From NCBI GenBank assembly GCA_037127255.1, contig JBANSL010000014.1, forward strand, positions 68,741,646 to 68,805,645: a DNA stretch of 64,000 nucleotides, read 5' to 3'. A program made the translations under genes and the position numbers. Below are positions 23,004-36,000 of the stretch, one piece after another; within the stretch, counting starts at the first letter, position 1; every line of letters begins with the position of its first letter. The notes beneath the pieces are model-generated. The model was not told where the DNA came from. It made no database searches and was given only the letters and a program-made list of their open reading frames with translations. This stretch comes from Persicaria tinctoria (Eukaryota; Streptophyta; Magnoliopsida; Caryophyllales; Polygonaceae).

Positions 23004-24240
23004 TCACTCTCAAGTGTTAAATTACTACTGTACCTTCCAAGATGATTTAATTAATTAATCCATTCATCAATTCAAGTGAAAGTAATTAACGAAATTTCAA
23101 TGGAGTAGAGTTATGGGGAGTCACGTTTGTTTAGGCGTGGTAACGTCACCCAAATTACACCGTAAATGATCATGAAACTTATATCCATTGTTTTTATTCT
23201 GTCGAGTATGACTGTTATATAAGCCGAGTAGCCTGCTTGTGTTTAGATTAGATTCGACTCAATATAAGATAAGTTCATCCTCATTCATTTATTAAATGAG
23301 CCGAGTATGAATAGTTGAACACTTTTTAATATCGATTAAAATCTCAGCTATACTCGATTTACGCTCGAATTTTGTAGAGTATAGAAATTTTTCTTTAAAT
23401 TAATCTGATATGAACAAGTAAAATTGCATAATACTATAAAAAAAAGTTCGACTAGGGCGCGAGTCCAAAAGGCTCACCTCGAGCAAGGCTTATTTCCATG
23501 GGCGGATCTATATTAGGGTCAGGGGTGGCAGTCGCCCCCCCAATCGAAAATAAAATTTAATATACATGTTCCTCTTGTCAATAGGTTCAATTTGATATAT
23601 TATCAACTCAAACCTGACATCTGAACAAAAAATTATAAATGTTTCAAAACTGAACAAACATAAATTGTTTCCGACATTAATTATTTTCGAAACTGAGTTA
23701 CTTCTATCATAATTATCTTTTATTACACTTTATTCCTTAATACTGTAATTAAACTCGACAAATTCAAATTAGTAGGTTATATTGAAATATTTGAAAACCA
23801 TGAAATAAAGTATGCATAATTAATGTTTTTATTCTAGTAACATATGATATTGATGATTTCTTAAAAAAAAAGATTTTAATTTAATTTATAGACAATTTTT
23901 CGATGATAACTGTCGCCCCCTAAATTTAAAAGTTTCAGGATCCGTTGAATGAATTGAACATTAACAAGCCATATTAAGTTTGTTTGGCTCATTGGCGGAT
24001 CTAGGGAGTTCGGATCCCTCTTAGCCTAAAAGAAAAACGTAGTAAGAATAATTTTATGGGTTTTTAAATTATTATTATTTTTACTAATTTTAGTGGTAAA
24101 AGAGTGTAAAATGAGTAATAAATTACAAAGATAGCTTAACTTAGTTTGGAAGAAGGGGTTTTAATTATCTTCCGCTTATGAGTTCAAACCTCATTAGCTT
24201 CACTATTTCATAATTTTTATTTCTCTTATTTTTTTCTAAA
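23004..24240. other. AT-rich repeats, no gene
   Basis: It contains a degenerate hAT-type segment rich in CGAGT/CTCGA motifs (about 23200-23480). Two pieces of a repeat starting GGCGGATCTA (about 23504 and 23993) recur at 31198 in the PME intron. Near 24125-24220 a weak tRNA-like A box/B box pair may mark a SINE. Nothing is coding. Confidence 0.4.
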
Positions 24241-25174
24241 AAAAGGGGCCAAATGCATAAAACCACCCTTTATTCACCCTTGTTATCAATTAACCACCCC
24301 TCATTAAAAAAAATTCACTTAACCACCCGTTATAACAAACTATTTGCAAGTAACCACCCTTCCTCCCATTTTCCCTTAAACTTCCACAATTTAACTTGAA
24401 AGTGAAAGACTAAAATGTCCCGAAATATGTTTTTTGTACACTACTATTATTTTCCTATTTTTATAGTCTTGAGAAATAAATCAAAGGTAGGCATAAACAC
24501 ATTCAAGGTGAAGCACGATCAACCTCCGCCTAGATCCAGAGGCGAAGCCAAGGGGGGCATGGGGGAGCACGTGCCCCTCCCCTCATTCGAAAAATTACTT
24601 AGGTATATTATCCTCATCGCTAGCTTCGTTTTGATATATAATACGCCATAATCCGACATCTGAGTAAAAAGTTATGAATGTTTGAAAATTATAGGTGTAT
24701 TAATCACTTTAATTTTATTTCAATAGACTATAATGCTTTTATATTTTACTTAAATTGACATTCATGTATTATAAATCATCTTGAGAGCTAGCTTTGAAAC
24801 CATAGGTTATATTACTTATTTTGATAATTTGGTAAGAAGTTACGCAAGTTTAAATTTTTTATATTTAGTTATACACTATTACATGTTAAGAAGACAACAA
24901 GTTAAATATTGACTCAATGTTTATTTATTGCGTTTTATATCCTTTGATAGCTCCCTTGCTTCTCCTTGATGAAATACATATGCTATAATACTAACATTAC
25001 ATGTTTGATGAAAGACAAAAGGATAAGGTATTATAGTTTATACAAATTGGATGTCTTATTATGCAAATTATATATTTATCATAGAGCTATTTTTGGTTTA
25101 GATTTAAAGGTTGTTTTAAATCTATAATTTCGGATAGACTTTGGGTCATATCTTTTCTAGCATTATATCTTTCA

Positions 25175-25443
25175 GAGCATGGCCAACAACTTCTCTATCA
25201 AATTCTCCAAAACAGAGAATTATAAATCACATATTCTGAACTTTTTTGGAGTGAATGCCAACAGATTCTCCATTATGGAGTTTACCCCAAAATATATAGA
25301 GTTTTTCTCCAAATTTAGGGAATGATCTCCATTTCTTCTCCCCATTCTCTATTTCGGAGAATGTAATGGGGAAGTTTTTGGACAAAAATCAACCTTAATA
25401 TTCTCCAAAAAAACAATATGGAGAACCTGTTGGGGTTGCTCTC
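25175..25443. mobile_element. MITE with GAGCATGGCCAACA ends
   Basis: The left end GAGCATGGCCAACAAC and the complement of the right end GAGCAACCCCAACAGG are inverted. TTCTCCAAAA/TTTTGGAG arms pair inside. The ends resemble the GAGCATC elements at 1427-2283. No clear target duplication. Confidence 0.55.
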
Positions 25444-25589
25444 AGTTGCACAGAATTTTGGTTGAGGTTTAATTGGATTTAGATAAGATATTTTGTGGAT
25501 CAAAAATATATACGTGTCGTGTTCTAGATCTAATATGAAGTGCAGGGTTTCAATTTCAAATTGTCGGCCGAGATTATAGTAACTAGAAG

Positions 25590-26400
25590 ATCTCAAGGAG
25601 TTGTCCGAGAATCTGGAAGAAGATTTGAATGGTTGAAGGAGGGCTAATCAAAACTAGAAATCCAGAACGTTCCCAGCAGTTCAAATTTTGAAAGTGCCGA
25701 TGAATCGTTGAGAGAATCTGGGAACAAAATTAGTAGAAGCAGAAGAGGCATTCGGCTATAAAAATAGAAGAAGGAAGCGCTCATCACACACGTACATCTT
25801 CACCAAGCCTTCTCTGCAATATAAAGCGCCCTCAAGTTTCCATTGCCGCCTGATGATTTATTCTTTTCTTTCTCCTTGTTGTAATTGCTTTATTGCTTTG
25901 AGAGTTAGAAAGATTATAGCTTCATAGTATAAGTTATTTCCTCTTATACTAAGAGTATCATATACTCAAACGTATCACACTTCGGTGTGACAAAGGGGAC
26001 TTTTATTTCTCGGTATCTTGGGTTGACTAGATAGAAGCGGGGTAGGCTTCGGGTTATAGAAGAGAGGAAGTTCTTCTAGGTTGTACCTAGGACTCATAAG
26101 GAAAGAGAAATAAAAGTTATTTGAATCGTACGGGTTGGATAACCCTAGGCGAAGACGTAGGTTGGTTTAGAGCCGAACTTCGTTAACAAGTCAAGTGTTC
26201 TTTATTTCCTTCATACTAGTATTATTTAACTGTTTGTTTACTGCAGCCAGCTCAAGACAACTTAAGAGCAATTCAAGACCTTGAGATCGAGTTCAAGGCT
26301 TTGAGATCCAGTTTACAGCCCTTGAAGTTGTTACTGCAAAAGACTTTGCAAAAAGAGTCCATACTCTATTCAACCCCCCCCCCCTCTAGAGTATTTACAT
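25590..26400 (+). repeat. Probable solo LTR or LTR fragment
   Basis: TATAAAAATAG (about 25756) and a structured leader are followed near the end by a CTCTATTCAACC phrase, a C run (26372-26385) and CTCTAGAG. These are features common at the 3' part of plant LTRs. The exact ends and a target duplication could not be fixed, and no internal region or second LTR is present. Confidence 0.4.
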
Positions 26401-26994
26401 TATTTTATTTACATTACGTACTCGATTCTTCATCCTTATTTTGCTAGTTTTATTTTCTTCGACTATTTAATTTATTTCTTTATATTTTTAATGGAGAAAA
26501 AACAATAGAGTTTTATCGTAAATCGAAGTCATATTATCTTAAAATAACGTCATCCCTATCAAACATTTCCAGAGGAGGGTGCAAACAAAGCGTCGATGAC
26601 CGAAATTCTACATCTGACCTACTAGTAGAGGTGGGCACTTGCCACTTGGTATGTGTTCTAAACATGGAGTTGGAAATCCCTCCAAAATTCTAGTAAGTCC
26701 GAGGCTAGTTCAATTTCAAGCCCAAAAAACTAGATTCCAGTTGCACAACATGCATACATTAATGGTAATTTTGTATAGATAATAATAAACAAAAAATATA
26801 TAACCAAATTTGGGGGCATTTTCGTCTTTTACTTTCAAGTTGGATTTAATAGCAGTTTAATTTAAAGAAAAATAGGAGGATAGGTGGTTACTTGCAAACA
26901 GTTTTTTATAAGGGGTGGTTAAGTGAATTTTTTTTAATAAGGAGTGGTTAATTGAAAACAAGAGTGAATAAATGACGGTTTTATACATTTCATA

Positions 26995-28340
26995 AGAGCT
27001 TTAGACAAGATGGAGAAATAACTATTGTCAAGACTATTTTTACAAAATTGCACATGAAGTCCTTGCTAGCCAAAATCAACGCCACCAAGAACATCTAGTG
27101 TGCTTTCAACGAGCAACCAAGAGCAACAATATTTTGAAGTTTTGAGGTCCTTTGAGAGATAGTTCTATAGATATATCAACTTTAAGGTAAAAAATATCAT
27201 TATAATTTGTTTTTGATGAGCTTTTGGAGAAGAAATTGTGTGTTTTGGGGTTAGAAATTAGACTTAAAATTGATGAAATTGGTTGTTGTTTGTGTCTTTT
27301 GTTTGATTGTTGTTGATTTAAGTGTTGTTTGAGTTGAATTATGAGTATAAATTGGAACGAAAATGAAAGAAATTGGTCGTTTCCTATGCGATTTGGTGCA
27401 ATTTTTTGTGTCGTTCTTGTCAGACATAAATATCGTGAATTCTTTGCTGTCTGCGTCGAGCTCGGTTGCTGTCACCGAGGTGATGATGGAGGCTCATTTG
27501 GTATCATCGAGTTTATGATGCAGGCTCGTTTGTTGTCACCGAGGAAATTTATGAATCTTGGCTTAAGTCAATGAGGACATTTCATAACCTCACCAATATC
27601 CACCGAGCTCCCTCATTAACCTCACTCGATGGAATCGAGGTTATTTATTTAGCTCGGATCTCGGCGCTTCGACAAAGTTTTCAAACGACAACCAAGAAAA
27701 ACAGTCAAAAGTCTTTTGATAATCATCCGAAGCGATTGATATACCAAAATAAGTATCGATCAATTAATTTCTTGATAAATTTACTAAAAGCTTATTCAAC
27801 CGATAGGGTATTTGGATGAACGCACTTAGATTTTTTCATTTCGCTCTCAGAGAATTTTGGGCATGTTTGCAATTGTTTGAAAAAAATGAAAAGGACTTGT
27901 GATAATTTAGTTGAACTTATCTTGTCAATAATCATTCGGATATCTTGCCTCTAGCCTCACTCTATACATTTTCGCCAAAAAAATACCTAATTAAATATAA
28001 ATGCAGGTTTCTTCAACATATTTAAACAAAAACATTCTTTTCTCTCATTATACATGTATAAAATTCTCATTTTACCTGATCCAAATCCTTTTGCTGCATA
28101 AACCCATATAACTTTGCACTATTTAGCTATTAGCATTTAGTAATATTAAAGTTTTTCACTTTTTTCTTAGTCCATCAGTATGTTTATAGACTATCCAAAC
28201 ACTGAAATAACAAAAACCAAATTCGTAGTATATGGATGGATCATACCGAGACATGAATGGGCCTACGTACGTTACATTCCCACTTATCACCATCATGGCC
28301 CAAAACCCTAAAAGAAAACAGCCCCAACATTAATTCACCT
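26995..28340. other. Intergenic, no gene supported
   Basis: Open frames near 27341-27819 have no recognisable similarity. The part around 27458-27544 is a short minisatellite. Confidence 0.45.
27458..27544. repeat. ~32-bp minisatellite, 3 copies
   Basis: GAGCTCGGTTGCTGTCACCG, GAGGCTCATTTGGTATCATC and CAGGCTCGTTTGTTGTCACC begin at 27458, 27489 and 27521. Confidence 0.6.
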
Positions 28341-28399
28341 CCTATTGAAATGGAGATAGGATCTCCAATATACCAAGTGTAACCTTAGGTGTCACACTA

Positions 28400-28655
28400 A
28401 TTATTTGTGGTATTTTTTAATAAACAAAAAAATATGTTTACATTTTACATGTTAAATCAAATATATTTTTATAAAATTTTCATCCAAAATAATATTTTTA
28501 AAAAAATATTAAAATTAAAAGAATCAGTATTTTAGAATATTAATTAAAATATTAATTTGAAAGAAAATAGTATACAAATATATATTCAGTTTATCGAATA
28601 TGTAAAATATAAATATATATTTTTCATTGTTAAAAATACCATAAATAATTGAATT
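28400..28655. mobile_element. AT-rich fold-back MITE
   Basis: AATTATTTGTGGTATTTTTTA at the left is inverted at the right as TAAAAATACCATAAATAATT, with further pairing of TTTACATTTTACAT-type arms. No target duplication was identified. Confidence 0.5.
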
Positions 28656-28752
28656 TTTTTTCGAAATATTCACTAAAAAATAAAAAATTACGAATAAATT
28701 CACATATTGAAACTATTTACACAAATATTCAAAATTTGCAGGTTCATCAGAT

Positions 28753-28937
28753 AAACGCGGTCTTAGACCGGGTTTCATGGGTTAATTTGGTATTTATCTT
28801 CAAAGTTGGGAAAAAAATTTTAATTCCTTATAAAAACGCGGATTGGAACCGTGTTTTTCCCCCTTTTTATTTCCTAAATTATAAAAACAGCCCCCAAAAA
28901 ATATATAGGTGTAAAACGCGGCCTCGGGCCGCATTTT
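28753..28937. repeat. Three AACGCGG hairpins at ~80-bp spacing
   Basis: AAACGCGG(N5-6)CCGNGTTT-type short inverted repeats occur with their CGCGG cores at 28756, 28837 and 28917. The 55 bp between them are AT-rich and only loosely alike. Confidence 0.6.
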
Positions 28938-29049
28938 ACTTAGAAAATTAAAAGAAAAAAAAAAAAGGGAAAAAGGAGGGAGGTGACGGAAGTTCAGGGG
29001 GAGGTCAGGAGGAAAGTGTTCCACAGTTCCGGCTTCTGGCCGACAATCA

Positions 29050-29393
29050 CTGGGGAAGAGGACTTCCGACAGGCCTTGACTTTCGATTCAATCCCCGTTG
29101 GCCGTCGCACGCCATGGCCCTTGGCTCCCACAACGAACCTCTTCGGCCTTCAAATCCCCCACCACTTCTCCGCGCTATTCGAAGCCATGGCCGCCGCTGC
29201 TCGAGTCATTGGGGAAGAGGGCTTCTAGCGGGGCTTGATTTCCGATTCGAATCCCCATCACGCGCCATGGCCCTTGCCTCCCACGACGAATCTCTCCGGC
29301 CTTTAAGCTCCCACGGAAACCTCTCCGACCTTCAAATCCTCGATCCACCACTCCTCCGTCGTATCCGGAGCCATGGCCGCTGAGGCTCGAGCC
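29050..29393. repeat. GC-rich tandem duplication, no intact ORF
   Basis: A unit of about 165-185 bp beginning TGGGGAAGAGG and containing CCATGGCCCTTG and CCATGGCCGC occurs twice (about 29050-29210 and 29211-29393). Composition is far more GC-rich than the flanks. Reading frames differ between the copies and contain stops. A short imperfect hairpin (AGGTG..TCTTGG/CCAAGACACCT) follows at 29428-29468. Confidence 0.6.
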
Positions 29394-29469
29394 CTTCAAG
29401 CTTCCGTTCCGGCCTTCAAGCGTCAAGGTGTTGTCTTGGCATAGGCTAGGCTAGCTACCAAGACACCTC

Positions 29470-30062
29470 AAAGATGTTTGATATTGGACACTTTGCTGGT
29501 TTATTTAGAAATTGCGATTGATTTTTGTTGTTTTAGTTTGTTAATATAGAAATTATGAAATTATGGAATGGGATGTTTATTTGAACATGTTTATGTGATC
29601 TTATGTTTGAATCTAATAATGGTTAAAATAATCATGTTTTTTATTTGATTTGTATGATTTTTTTTTAATATTTAAAGATGTTAATGACTTTGAAAATACA
29701 TATTTTATTACACTATATGAGTAAATATGTATTTTGGACATGATTAAGAGTTAAATATATAAAAAAAAATCATTTTATCCGCCAATAAAGCTGCCAAACC
29801 GTATTGATGCACGATGGTACCCTATAACCCTACCACCATCAAACATTTGCAAGTGTCATTTAAAACATTGAATGTGAAAATCCTATCTCATTGAAACGTT
29901 GCACTTGTATTTTGAAGATCATCTCCTCCATTATTTGTTTGCGAAATAATTTATGTAACGGACTTGTACAACAACAAGGGGCCGGTGGATTTGCCACCGG
30001 CAAATGGACAACAATTAATAAAGATCGACTCATCACTATCAACCAATCAATTCGATTTGTTT
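29470..30062. other. AT-rich spacer, including likely 3' UTR of the PME gene
   Basis: No gene seen. The part next to 30062 should contain the PME 3' untranslated region. Confidence 0.5.
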
Positions 30063-33000
30063 CTACGAATTAGTGAGGTTGGGGTAGAACGGAATCTCAT
30101 AAGAACTCAGCCACTCGCCGCCCTGAAGGAAGCTCCCGACGGTGAACTGGCTCGCCTCGGTGGAGCTATTGATCACCCGGTAGCCGGGCCACGTCACCCT
30201 TGCTGACGTGTTGGCCCCGGGCCCACGGTTGTTGTACTCCCCGTAGTAGAGAGTAGCGAGGGCGAAGTCGCCGTCCCACTCGAGCCAGCCGCGGGGGTCG
30301 ATGAGGTCGCCGATGTTGGAGAGGAGGTAGACGGTGCGGGAGTACTGGCGCCAGGGGCGGCCGAGGTAGGTCTTGACGGAGGACTGGTTGGCGAGGAGGT
30401 CGGAGGCGGCGGCGACCTTGCAGTTGAGGATGGAGAGGCCGGTGTTCTGGTTGGGGTCGTCGCGGCCCTGGGCGGTGAAGATGTTGGACTGGTTGGGGTT
30501 GGGGAGGCGGGCGTAGAGGTTGCAGTTCTGGAGGACGGCGGCCGCGTTGCCGAAGACGAAGTCGATGGTGCCGTAGACGTCGCAGTCGCGGTAGAACTGC
30601 CGGAGGGAGTGGGCGTAGAGGGTGTCTTGGTACGCTACGAAGCTGCATTTGTAGAACGCCGATAGGTCCGCGCCGTTCCTCAGCGCCACCGCTTGGTGCT
30701 TGCTCGGCCCTGCCGAGTTCTCTATCGTTATCCCCTTCGCTATGAACCCCGTCCCCGACACCGCTGCAACACACACTTGCATATATTAGCCGGGGACCCA
30801 TAACCTATTTATAATCTAGTTGAAGTTGAAAAATATATATTTTTTCTCAAGAATATAAATAAAACCTAAAATAATTAGGAAATTAAATGTCTCATACTAA
30901 ACCACATGCTTTATTCTGAATCCAATGAAAAAATATACTATCAATTATTAATTTTCATTCTAAAATCAATTAAAAAAAATATCAATAAAAATCAAGATTT
31001 TTATTTTGTTTCCTACAAGGTCTAAAAATGCACTCACTAATATAAAAATTTAACTGAATGTATAAAATGTTTCATCCTATAATCATTTTTTAAAAAATAA
31101 TAAATGATTAAACATTTGACCATTTCTTTAGGGTCTACGTCTATAAAAATCATTACTAGTATTTTTTCCATAAAGAAAAGTTTGACAAATTAATTCAGTG
31201 ACGGATCTATGGAGTGTTTGGGATGGCTGAAGCCCTAACTCAAAAGAAAAACGTAGAGAAAAATTCCTAAATCTGTCACTTCATTAACAAAGCTGAATCT
31301 AGACTCGTCTTACATAGTAGTTAGATATTCATAGCTAAGGTAGATGAGAACTAATTCAAAACCACTTATCTTGAGTTCCTCTGCCGACAATATATCAAAG
31401 TACGTGGAATTTGGAAAACGTTTCTTTAAATTTTGGCATAAAACTCCAAACACTTCAACCCAAACTTTAAATGTACTTCATCTAACAGTTTAGTGGGGGT
31501 GCTTCTTAGCAATTACTACTACTACTACTGGGTTGGCCGAAAGCTAATAGCCATTCATTTTCCTACTAGTTTGTCTCTGTCTTTATGTTGATATATATAT
31601 AACACATTGAATATTCGTATGGTTAAAATACTGTTAAGATATATTCGCGATATAAATATTGTCACATAACTATAAACTTATTGACGCTGACTTATCAAGT
31701 CGATCAATAGATGATCGACAGCTGAAAATGCACATGTGCGACTTAATAGTTAGTTAATTTCGTCGGTGGGTATTTGAAACATATATAGTAAGAGGAAAAA
31801 AATCGTGTTTTCCTAAAGGGAAAGTAATCGACATTTCAAAAAAGAGAGAGGTAGATGGAGACAAAATGAAGGCATGACATCCGAAGGAGGCAAAGGAAAA
31901 AAGACACTTTCCAACATCAACATAGATTATGGATGTGGTGATGAGATTGAGGGTTCCACATTCTCCTTTTTCACGTGATTCCATTTCTAATTGATTTTCC
32001 ATGTCAAACTTCATTGCCTCTACTTTCTGCATTCCGATTTTTCGGTGCTCATCATTTACTCCGTAATTACTAATCATTTTTTTTTTAATAAAATCTGTCA
32101 TTTTTATAGGTAAAGAGATCAAAGAGAGTCGGACGTTGAAAATATAAATGAATAAATCTTATTATATAAGCTAGTGAGGTATTTTTCTTATTGACAATTG
32201 TTTTTAAGATGAGCGTATAATTCTCAAAATAATAGTACTATAATTTGGAATTTTCAAATATAAGGGAATTGAAACATGCTATTTGAAGAATAAAGCCATT
32301 TCTAGTTTGACCAAAGTAAGTTATCTAATTAAATTACATTCTAGTCCTACTCAATTAAGTATCTCAATATCTTATAAAATTTCCAAAAACTGAGTTTCTT
32401 ATCTCTATTTATTATAACTAACCCAAAAGTATAGAGAATAAATCCAAATTGAACTCCTCTATAAAAATGCTATTTTTTTTAGCTCCAAATTGGAAATTCA
32501 AATACATGTTTTCATATATGGGTTTGAAAAATAATACAGTAATAATATAGAGTAAATTATACATAACCACCCTTAAATTAGGCTAGTTTTCACATAACCA
32601 CCCATAAAATTATAAATTACAGAAAACCACCTATAAATTACATTTATTTTTAAAAGATCACACATCCATTAAACCTCTATTTGTTTTGTTTTGTTGAAAA
32701 GACTAAAATACCCATAATTCAAACTTATTTTTTAAAGGAAAGACTGAGGTGACAATTGGGCGAGTCGGGTCGGATTCGGTTAGTCGGGTTTCGGGTCATT
32801 CGGGTTTTTGGTAATGTCTAATAATTTGATCATTTGGTTGGGTCGGGTTTGGGTTTCGGTTGTATCAGATTTCGATTGTCTCGGATTTCAGTTATTTCGG
32901 GTTTGGATTGTCTCAAGTTTTCATTATTTCAATATTCATTTTAAATTTTTACTAGAATCTATCTTAAAATTCGGGTTATATAGGGTTTCGGTTATAATGG

Positions 33001-36000
33001 GTTGGAGTCTTAATGAGTTTCAGTTGAATCGGGTTCGGTTCATTCGGATTTGGTTGAGTTTCGGTTATCGGTTATTCGAATTTCGGGTCCAGAATGGGCC
33101 GGGTTGGGTCGATGTTCAAGACAACCGAAACCCGATATAACCCGAATTTTAAGATAGATTCTAGTAAGATTTTTAAAATGAATATTGAAATAATGAAAAC
33201 TTGAGACAATCCAAACCCGAAATCACTGAAACCCGAGACAATCGAAACCCGATACAACCGAAACCCGAACCCGACCCAACCCAGCCAAATGATTAGGTTA
33301 TTAGACATTACCCGACTAACCGAATCCGACCCGACTCACCCAATTGCCACCTCAGTCTTTACTTTAAAAAATAAGTTTGAATTAGGGGTATTTTAGTCTT
33401 TTCAAACAAAACAAATAGAGGTTTAATGGATGAGTGGTCTTTTAAAAATAAATGTAATTTATGGGTGGTTTTCTATAATTTATATATTTATGGGTGGTTA
33501 TGTGAAAACTAACCTAATTTAAAGGTGGTTATGTGTAATTTACTCAATAATATAACACTCTGTAAGTCATTTAGTTCGGTAGCTAGAATTGATTCTCATA
33601 TATCCTGCAACGTACTTTGTCTTTATATTGCTTAATTGGCCGGATGGTAAGGAAAAGTATCTTGGAATTCACCGATCACCTAGTCTACAACACATCGTGT
33701 ATCATTCGGTGTATCATTCGGTATGTCATAAAATTAGTTTTTATAAAAATTATTATTAAAAAAAATTTCAAAAATTATAACAATATTGTATTTGATAATA
33801 CATACATATTTGTAAAATTTTTTTTTTGAAAAATCATAAAAATATTTTTCTAAAAAATACATATGAGTGAAAGTCACAAAATAACAACATTTTAGCAAAA
33901 TAAAATTTTTTCTAATGATTTTTCAAAAATAAAATAAAATTACAAATCTGTTATCAAATATAATATTGTTATAATTTTTGAAATTTTTTTTAACAATAAT
34001 TTTCATGTAAATTAATTTTTTGATACACCGAGTAACATATATTGTGTTATAGGAGATCTTTACTGGGAATCCACTCATTTGAACGATTCTAAAAAATAAA
34101 TTAAAAAATGACTAAATTAATTTAAATCTAAATCACTGATTTAAAAATGAATTGTTAAGATTTATTCAATTTTACTCCAAGTTATTTTAACTACTTTGTG
34201 AAATCTCAAGTATGTGCTCGCCCACATACCGTAACATACATACAGGGCACAATTTTGATTTTGTCGTCCAAATATTGACCTCTTTTTTTTTTTTTTTTTG
34301 GTGCTACTAAATATTGACCTCTAATGTGTATTAGCATCCCGTAAATTCCATAATAAGGATTTAATTTCCGACAAAAATTGGCATCATCCTATGTTCTTGG
34401 TCCGTGATTGAAGTCGATCCATATTTAGTACTGATTCAAGTTTCGTTCTTTATTAATTCTTTAATATTTGAATTAAGCATCCCACGTAGACTTTATTATT
34501 GTTTTTATTATTTTATTTATTTTTATGTTGTTTCGACAATAAAATTTGATATTTTAGGGAAATGAATGCACGAGATCGAGGGGAGGGTAGAAAGCTTACC
34601 AACTGTGGCAGATCTGAAAGTGGTCCATCCGTCGACCACATTCCGGCTAGCCTTGATGACCGTCTTTCCGATCCCGTCTCCGATGAAGGTCAGGAAGGTC
34701 TTGTGCTTGTCCACCTCCACATTCTCCAAGTAGGTCCCTGCCTTTATGTAGATGACGAACCTGGTGGTGGTCTTGTTTGGGGCCGCATTCACCGCCCCCT
34801 GCACCGTCGTGAAGTTCCCGCTGCCGTCCTTTGCCACCACCAGATCGAACTTGGTCCCGTTCGCCGCCGCCGCTAGCAACCTCCTGTCCTTCTTCCTCAA
34901 CCACCTGCATTCATTTTCCTACCAATTTTTATGATATATCCTAACTAACGAACATTATTTTATTTTTCAAATAAGAGTAAAACAAATTTCAATAAATTGC
35001 CACTTCAATTTTATTTTTTTTATAAAAAATATATATATGCATGGTAGTATGGACAAGGCCACAAGGGACCATGCCCTCCACTTTCCTCAATGTATATATT
35101 TATCCTATAATTTATTTTAGAAATAAATTGTCAAAATATAGTATTTATGTTGCAAATTTCTTATATTTATATATAGACTATTCTTTACTTTCATTATAAT
35201 TAACTTATAAGTTTACTAGGATTAATTATTAATTTAAAATATTAGTTATGATTTTTTTTAAATTAAACATTTTAGCGGATAAAAATAATTATATATTTTT
35301 TCAAAATTAATATTTTATATAATTTTTATTATTATAATAAAATGTATCTAAATACAGAGTAGTACAAAATATATATTTATTTATGTGGATATTCATTTAA
35401 CATAAAAGCCATTTTAAAATTAAAAAAAACATTTTTGGATAACTTTGCATATTGGTCATGTGATTGTACGAAAAATCGTATAAATTACTCCTACCGAACA
35501 GCGAGTCCGGATCCTCTACACCCTACGGTGCTCCCTCCGGTGCATCACTAAATTATTTCGGATATAAATAAATTTTAAAAAAAATTGAAAATAATATTTT
35601 TAGATTCTACACCCTTATATTGATATTTTTTATAAAATTTTATTATGAAAATTCATGTTTTAAAAATATAAATAATTAAAATATCGATTTTTTTAGAAAA
35701 TAATTTTTATTATTTTTTAAAACATGAATTTTCATAATAAAATTTTATAAACATAGCAATATAAGGGTGTAGAATCTAAAAATATTATTTTCAATTTTTT
35801 TTAAAATTTATTTATATCCGAAATAATTTAGTGATGCACCGGAGGGAGCACCGTGGGGTGTAGAGGATCCGGACTCCCGAACAGCTGTATCTATAACTTT
35901 ATATGCTGACAAAACATTCATCAAATTAAATTCTCAAATCCATGAAATTAAATCAATAAAAATAAAAATAGCATACAAATGAAACGAAAGTGTCCAAATT

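Larger units (their letters stand above)
24245..26990. mobile_element. Element bounded by ~180-bp inverted ACCACCC-rich ends
   Basis: 24245-24420 and the complement of 26810-26990 match along most of their length, beginning ATGCATAAAACC / ATGTATAAAACC and continuing through TTCACTTAACCACCC. Long TIRs of this kind are seen in Mutator-like elements. I could not find a matching target duplication. The interior holds a MITE and an LTR-like segment, not a transposase. Confidence 0.5.

Noticed and set aside
25171..25446. TSD for the GAGCATGG MITE
   Set aside because: The three bases on each side (TCA and AGT) do not match, so no duplication is claimed.
32808..33308. Two similar frames on opposite strands in the PME intron
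   Set aside because: They resemble each other only because they lie in the two inverted arms of the fold-back element.
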